64,000 bases of DNA from Saccharospirillum alexandrii_A (GTDB lineage Bacteria; Pseudomonadota; Gammaproteobacteria; Pseudomonadales; Natronospirillaceae). The notes beneath the pieces were generated by a model. That model was given only the letters and a program-made list of their open reading frames with translations. It searched no databases and was not told the origin of the DNA. The stretch covers positions 868,001 to 932,000 of the forward strand of contig NZ_JBHZRJ010000001.1 of the NCBI RefSeq assembly GCF_043641555.1, read 5' to 3'. The translations under genes and the position numbers were made by a program. Within the stretch, counting starts at the first letter, position 1, and the number at the start of each line of letters is the position of its first letter. Below, in pieces: positions 59,818-64,000 of the stretch.

Positions 59818-62800
59818 CTATGGCGCATTGAGAACCTCCTTCAAGTACTGACCCGTGAAAGACCGTTTGCGCTTTGTCAGGGTCGCTGGCGTGCCCTGAG
59901 CAATGACCCGCCCGCCATGCTGTCCGCCTTCCGGACCCATATCGATGGCCCAGTCGGCTTCGGCAATCACATCCAGGTTGTGTTCGATCACCAGCACCGA
60001 GTTGCCAGCATCGACCAGCCGGTGCAGGACGCGCAGCAGTTTATCCACATCGGCCATGTGCAGACCGACCGTTGGTTCGTCGAGCACGTAGAGGTTGTGT
60101 TGCGATCGTCGGCCTTTGTTGTCTTCCGGGGTCATGTTGGCCTTGGCCAGTTCGGCGACCAGTTTGATGCGTTGGGCTTCGCCGCCGCTCAGAGTTGGGC
60201 TCTGCTGGCCGAGGGTCAGGTAGCCCAAACCGACATCTTGCAACAGGCTCAGGGCGTGGTGGACTTTGCTGATGGGCGCGAAAAAGTCGACGGCTTCGTC
60301 GATGTTCATCGCCAGGACTTCACCGATGTGTTTGCCCTTGTAAGTGACGCTCAGGGTTTCATCGTTGAAGCGCCAGCCGTGGCAGACGTCGCAGGGTACG
60401 CGTACGTCGGGCAGGAAATTCATTTCGATTTTCTGTTCGCCCTGGCCGCCGCAGGCATCGCAGCGACCGTCGCCTGCATTGAACGAGAAGCGGGCCGGAG
60501 TATAGCCGCGCAAGCGGGCATCGACAGTGCCGGCAAAGAGTTTACGAATGCTGTCCCAGATGCCGATGTAAGTGGCCGGGCAGGAGCGGGGCGTTTTGCC
60601 GATGGGCGTCTGGTCGACCTCCAGAATGCGGTCGATGCTTTCCCAGCCGGCTATCTTGTCCGCGCCTTGCCAGCGGAGTTTGGCTTTGCTTCTTTTGTTC
60701 TGGTTGGCAATGGCCTGCTTCAGATTAGGGTAGAGAACGCCGCGTATCAGGGTGCTTTTACCGCTGCCGCTAACGCCGGTGATCGCGACCAGTTGGCGCA
60801 ATGGAACACTGACGTCGATTTGGTGCAGGTTGTTCTGGTGGGCGCCTTGAATGTGCACGCTCTCCTGTTCCCACAGCTGTCGCATGTCGGCGTTGCGCAA
60901 ATCGGGCATGGGGTGGCGCAATGGTTGGGACAGCATCTTCCCGGTCAGCGACCGCTTGTTGTTCATGATCTGTTTCAGACTGCCATAGGCGACGACTTCG
61001 CCGCCGTTGACGCCAGCGCGGGGGCCCATATCGATCAGGTAGTCGGCTTCGCGAATCGTGTCTTCATCATGCTCAACGACGACCACGGTGTTGCCCTGCA
61101 GCTGCAGTTCACGCAGCGTTTCGATCAGTTTGCGGTTATCCCGTGTGTGCAGGCCGATGGTGGGTTCATCCAGAACATAGCAAACGCCCTGGAGGCTTGA
61201 GCCCAGCTGTGCGGCCAGGCGAATGCGCTGGGCTTCGCCGCCGCTTAAGGTCGGCGCAGCGCGGTCCAGGCTCAGGTAGTTCAACCCGACTTTTTGCAGG
61301 AACTGCAAACGGCTGTGCATTTCCGTGAGCAGATCGCGGGCGATGGCCTGTTCTTTGGTGTTGAGCGTCAGTTTGTCGAACCATTGCTCTGCCCCATCTA
61401 CCGGCAGGGCGGCCAGGTCGGCTATTGAGCGATCACGAAAACGCACAGCCAGGGCGGTTGGGTTCAGGCGTTGGCCTTCGCAACCGGGGCAGGCTTTTTC
61501 GGTAAGGGTGTCGTCTTCCGGTTGCCAGGTGTTTTCTTCGCCGGTCTGCTCTTCATCGAAGCCTTTGATCAGGCTACCGGTGCCAAAACAGCTGGTGCAC
61601 CAGCCGTGTTTGGAGTTGTAGGAAAACAGGCGCGGGTCCAGCTCGTCAAAGCCAGTGCCGCAGCTGGGGCACGCGCGCTGGGTAGAGAATAAACGATCGG
61701 TTTTCTTGCTGGCTTTGACTGACGTGCCCGGGGCGACGATCAACAGTCCGTTGCCAAGGCTCAGAGCCTGCTCAAGCCCTTCCGTCAGGGCCCGTTCGTT
61801 TTTGGGTGTTACGGTGATCTCTAGCAGTGGCAGTTCAATATCGTGTTCTTTGTATCGGTCCAGTTGCGGCCAGTTGCCCGTTGGTTGGTAGGTTCCATCT
61901 ACTCGCAACTGGGTATAGCCGCGCCCAGCCGCCCATTCCGCCAACTCCCGGTAGATGCCTTTGCGCGCCACCACCATGGGTGCGAGCAGCGTGACGGCCT
62001 GGCCGCGAAAGTCTTTTTGGATGCGGGCCAGAATGGCGGTTGGGGTTTGCGGTTCGATGGGCACATCGCAATCCGGGCAATGTTGAGTGCCGAGCTTCAC
62101 GTAGAGCAAGCGTAGGTAGTGATAGATTTCGGTCAGGGTGCCCAGGGTGCTTTTGCGTCCGCCGCGGCTGGTGCGCTGTTCTATCGCAACCGACGGTGGA
62201 ATGCCATAGATGGCGTCCACATCCGGGCGTGACGCCGGTTGCACAAATTGCCGCGCGTAAGCGTTTAGAGATTCCAGATAACGACGCTGGCCCTCGCCAA
62301 AAATCAGGTCAAACGCCAGGGTGCTTTTGCCGCTGCCACTGACGCCGGAAATCACGGTCAGCTTGTCGCGGGGCAGGGTGACGTCGATGTTTTTAAGGTT
62401 GTGTTCCCGGGCATGGTGAACGCGGATGGTGTTGTCAGCTGATCGTTTTACCCGCGCCGAGTAAGTGGCGGCGATTTCCGCAACGCCCTTGCCGCCCTGG
62501 GCCAGCGATTGCTCATACGCTTGCAACGCTCGAGCGGTGTAGCCGGTGTTGCTGGCCATAACCTGGGCCGGAGTTCCGGCAATCAGCAAGTCGCCGCCAG
62601 CGTCACCGCCTTCCGGGCCGATATCGATGAGCCAGTCTGACGCACGCATGACATCGAGGTTGTGTTCAATAACCAGCAGGGAGTGGCCCGCTGACTGCAA
62701 CTGACGGAAAGCCGCCATCAGCGTGGCGATGTCGGCAAAGTGCAGGCCGGTGGTGGGTTCATCGAACAGGAAGAGCGTGTGGTCTCGTGCTTTGCCCTTG

Positions 62801-64000
62801 GTGCCGGTTGTTGCCAGATGCCCGGCCAACTTCAGGCGCTGAGCTTCCCCGCCGCTTAGGGTGGGTACGGCCTGGCCCAGTTGCAGGTAGTTAAGGCCCA
62901 CATCGGCCAGAGGTTGCAGACTGCGCTGAATGTCGGTTTCGCCTTTGAAGAAGTCCAGTGCTTCGGCCACGGTCATTGCCAGTACATCGGCAATTGACAC
63001 CGCATTTGAGCGTTCAGTGTCCGTCGAACCGGGCAGAAGTTTGACCTCCAAAATCTCATCGCGGAAGCGTTTGCCATTGCAGTCCGGGCAGCGTAAATAA
63101 ACGTCGCTTAAGAACTGCATTTCCACATGCTCAAAGCCATTGCCCTGGCAGGTGGGGCAGCGCCCCTGGCCGGAGTTGAAACTGAAGGTGCCAGGCGTGT
63201 AGCCGCGCTCTTTGGACAGTGGGGTGGCGACGAAACGCTTGCGAATGGTATCGAATGCGCCGACGTAAGTGGCCGGCGTTGAACGGGTGGTCTTGCCAAT
63301 CGGGCTCTGGTCTACCATCACCACCCGGTCGATGTATTCGAGGCCGTCGATGCTGTCATGCGCGCCCGGGGCTTCGGTTTGCTCGCCCTGATGCTTGAGA
63401 ATGGCCGGGTACAGTATCTGCCGCATCAGTGTGGATTTGCCGGAACCGCTAACACCCGTCAGGCAGACCAACTGACCCAGGGGAATGTGGACGTCGATGT
63501 TTTTCAGGTTGTGTTCGCGTGCGCCATTAATTTGGATGGCGGCTTCGGCCGTTTGACCGGTTGCGACGGGTGCAGTGCTGACCTGATCAGTGCCATTCAG
63601 GTAGCGCGCGGTAAGATTGTTCTTGCGACGAAACAGGGTTTTGGGTGTACCAAAGAATTCAATATTGCCGCCTGCTTTTCCAGGCCCCGGGCCAATGTCG
63701 AGAATGCGATCGGCCGCCAGAATAACCTGAGGGTCATGCTCGACCACAAGCAATGAATTTCCCGCATCGCGCAGCCGGTGCAGTACCGTGACCAGCCGTT
63801 GAATGTCGCGCGGGTGCAGGCCGGTGCTGGGTTCGTCCAGCACGAACAGGGTGTTGACCAGGGAAGTGCCGAGCGCTGTGGTCAGGTTAATGCGCTGTAC
63901 TTCGCCGCCGCTCAGGGTTCGCGATTGACGATCCAGCGTCAGGTAATCCAGACCGACTTCGCACAGATAGGCCAGGCGCGAGCGGATTTCGGTCAGCAGT
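59818..64000 (-). CDS. Double-length (tandem) UvrA-like excinuclease subunit, N-terminus beyond window
   Basis: The open frame runs at least 1393 residues and continues past the right edge. It contains the end of one UvrA unit and a complete second one. In the first unit the signature RTLSGGEVQRINL is followed by LDEPSTGLHPRD, a second Walker A GVSGSGKST and a zinc pair (CPTCQGNG, CPDCNGKRF). From about 490 residues after 63843 a full UvrA starts (VISGVSGSGKSTLAFDLIFG, the QRRYLESLNAYARQFV stretch, zinc CPDC and CPSCGTG, two LSGGEAQRI signatures, CDACGGQG and CDVCHGWR). UvrA detects DNA lesions as a dimer; here two protomers seem joined in one chain. An ordinary uvrA gene is not in the window. 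Confidence 0.9.
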   Translation of the reverse strand, partial: LLTEIRSRLAYLCEVGLDYLTLDRQSRTLSGGEVQRINLTTALGTSLVNTLFVLDEPSTGLHPRDIQRLVTVLHRLRDAGNSLLVVEHDPQVILAADRILDIGPGPGKAGGNIEFFGTPKTLFRRKNNLTARYLNGTDQVSTAPVATGQTAEAAIQINGAREHNLKNIDVHIPLGQLVCLTGVSGSGKSTLMRQILYPAILKHQGEQTEAPGAHDSIDGLEYIDRVVMVDQSPIGKTTRSTPATYVGAFDTIRKRFVATPLSKERGYTPGTFSFNSGQGRCPTCQGNGFEHVEMQFLSDVYLRCPDCNGKRFRDEILEVKLLPGSTDTERSNAVSIADVLAMTVAEALDFFKGETDIQRSLQPLADVGLNYLQLGQAVPTLSGGEAQRLKLAGHLATTGTKGKARDHTLFLFDEPTTGLHFADIATLMAAFRQLQSAGHSLLVIEHNLDVMRASDWLIDIGPEGGDAGGDLLIAGTPAQVMASNTGYTARALQAYEQSLAQGGKGVAEIAATYSARVKRSADNTIRVHHAREHNLKNIDVTLPRDKLTVISGVSGSGKSTLAFDLIFGEGQRRYLESLNAYARQFVQPASRPDVDAIYGIPPSVAIEQRTSRGGRKSTLGTLTEIYHYLRLLYVKLGTQHCPDCDVPIEPQTPTAILARIQKDFRGQAVTLLAPMVVARKGIYRELAEWAAGRGYTQLRVDGTYQPTGNWPQLDRYKEHDIELPLLEITVTPKNERALTEGLEQALSLGNGLLIVAPGTSVKASKKTDRLFSTQRACPSCGTGFDELDPRLFSYNSKHGWCTSCFGTGSLIKGFDEEQTGEENTWQPEDDTLTEKACPGCEGQRLNPTALAVRFRDRSIADLAALPVDGAEQWFDKLTLNTKEQAIARDLLTEMHSRLQFLQKVGLNYLSLDRAAPTLSGGEAQRIRLAAQLGSSLQGVCYVLDEPTIGLHTRDNRKLIETLRELQLQGNTVVVVEHDEDTIREADYLIDMGPRAGVNGGEVVAYGSLKQIMNNKRSLTGKMLSQPLRHPMPDLRNADMRQLWEQESVHIQGAHQNNLHQIDVSVPLRQLVAITGVSGSGKSTLIRGVLYPNLKQAIANQNKRSKAKLRWQGADKIAGWESIDRILEVDQTPIGKTPRSCPATYIGIWDSIRKLFAGTVDARLRGYTPARFSFNAGDGRCDACGGQGEQKIEMNFLPDVRVPCDVCHGWRFNDETLSVTYKGKHIGEVLAMNIDEAVDFFAPISKVHHALSLLQDVGLGYLTLGQQSPTLSGGEAQRIKLVAELAKANMTPEDNKGRRSQHNLYVLDEPTVGLHMADVDKLLRVLHRLVDAGNSVLVIEHNLDVIAEADWAIDMGPEGGQHGGRVIAQGTPATLTKRKRSFTGQYLKEVLNAP

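Noticed and set aside
59815..61200. 461-codon frame antisense to the UvrA-like gene
   Set aside because: A shadow of a biased gene with clear ABC and zinc motifs on the other strand.

Overview
This window reads as a chromosomal segment of a marine or halophilic gammaproteobacterium, near the Pseudomonas/Oceanospirillales (Saccharospirillum-like) branch. Three conserved gene orders support this: ratA-rnfH next to bamE and fur; grpE-dnaK-dnaJ-dapB; and rpsT/murJ-ribF-ileS-lspA-fkpB-ispH followed by minor pilin genes and pilR-pilS, the order known from Pseudomonas. A very acidic outer-membrane porin suggests a salty habitat. The genus is inferred, not shown. No rRNA, tRNA, CRISPR array, prophage or intact insertion sequence was recognised.

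Layout. 1-4.9 kb (minus): a tightly overlapping operon for aerobic CoA-linked degradation of an aromatic acid, probably anthranilate (acyl-CoA dehydrogenase cut by the window edge, enoyl-CoA hydratase, MarR regulator, SDR dehydrogenase, fused monooxygenase/OYE reductase). A formamidase-like hydrolase diverges from it. 6-10 kb: an orphan solute-binding protein, a PQQ sugar dehydrogenase and a divergent LeuT-fold-like transporter. 9.8-19.3 kb: ratA, rnfH, bamE, fur, a TlpA-type thioredoxin, recN with an SOS box, then grpE, dnaK and dnaJ with sigma-32-type promoters, and dapB. carAB, usual after dapB in relatives, is absent; about 1.1 kb of non-coding DNA follows. 20.4-25 kb: porin, LysR/pirin pair and a ROK repressor. 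25.5-28.9 kb: a xylose-type ABC importer (xylF-xylH-xylG). 29-38 kb: a DUF4198 protein, rpsT, murJ and a compact housekeeping operon. 38.2-49 kb: type IV pilus minor pilins, PilY1, and the PilRS two-component system. 49-56.3 kb: nadE, bamD, rluD, pgeF, clpB. 56.5-64 kb (minus): a LysR regulator that appears to start at an AUU codon, zur, glpD, and a double-length UvrA running off the right edge.

The least explained content lies between genes. Four roughly 100-bp elements (8.2, 26.6, 30.4 and 56.4 kb) share one RNA-like fold: a long outer stem enclosing two small hairpins with ANGGAY-type loops, resembling the TwoAYGGAY candidate RNA. Three convergent gene junctions (21.9, 23.8 and 28.9 kb) carry arrays of a GAGCTNN heptad. 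One of these is a perfect 11-copy tandem beside a degenerate repeat with an exact 17-bp period. Regulatory sites found include a LexA box, three sigma-32-type promoters, a sigma-54-type promoter beside pilR, palindromes in front of the xylose operon, and TTTTCG motifs before glpD.
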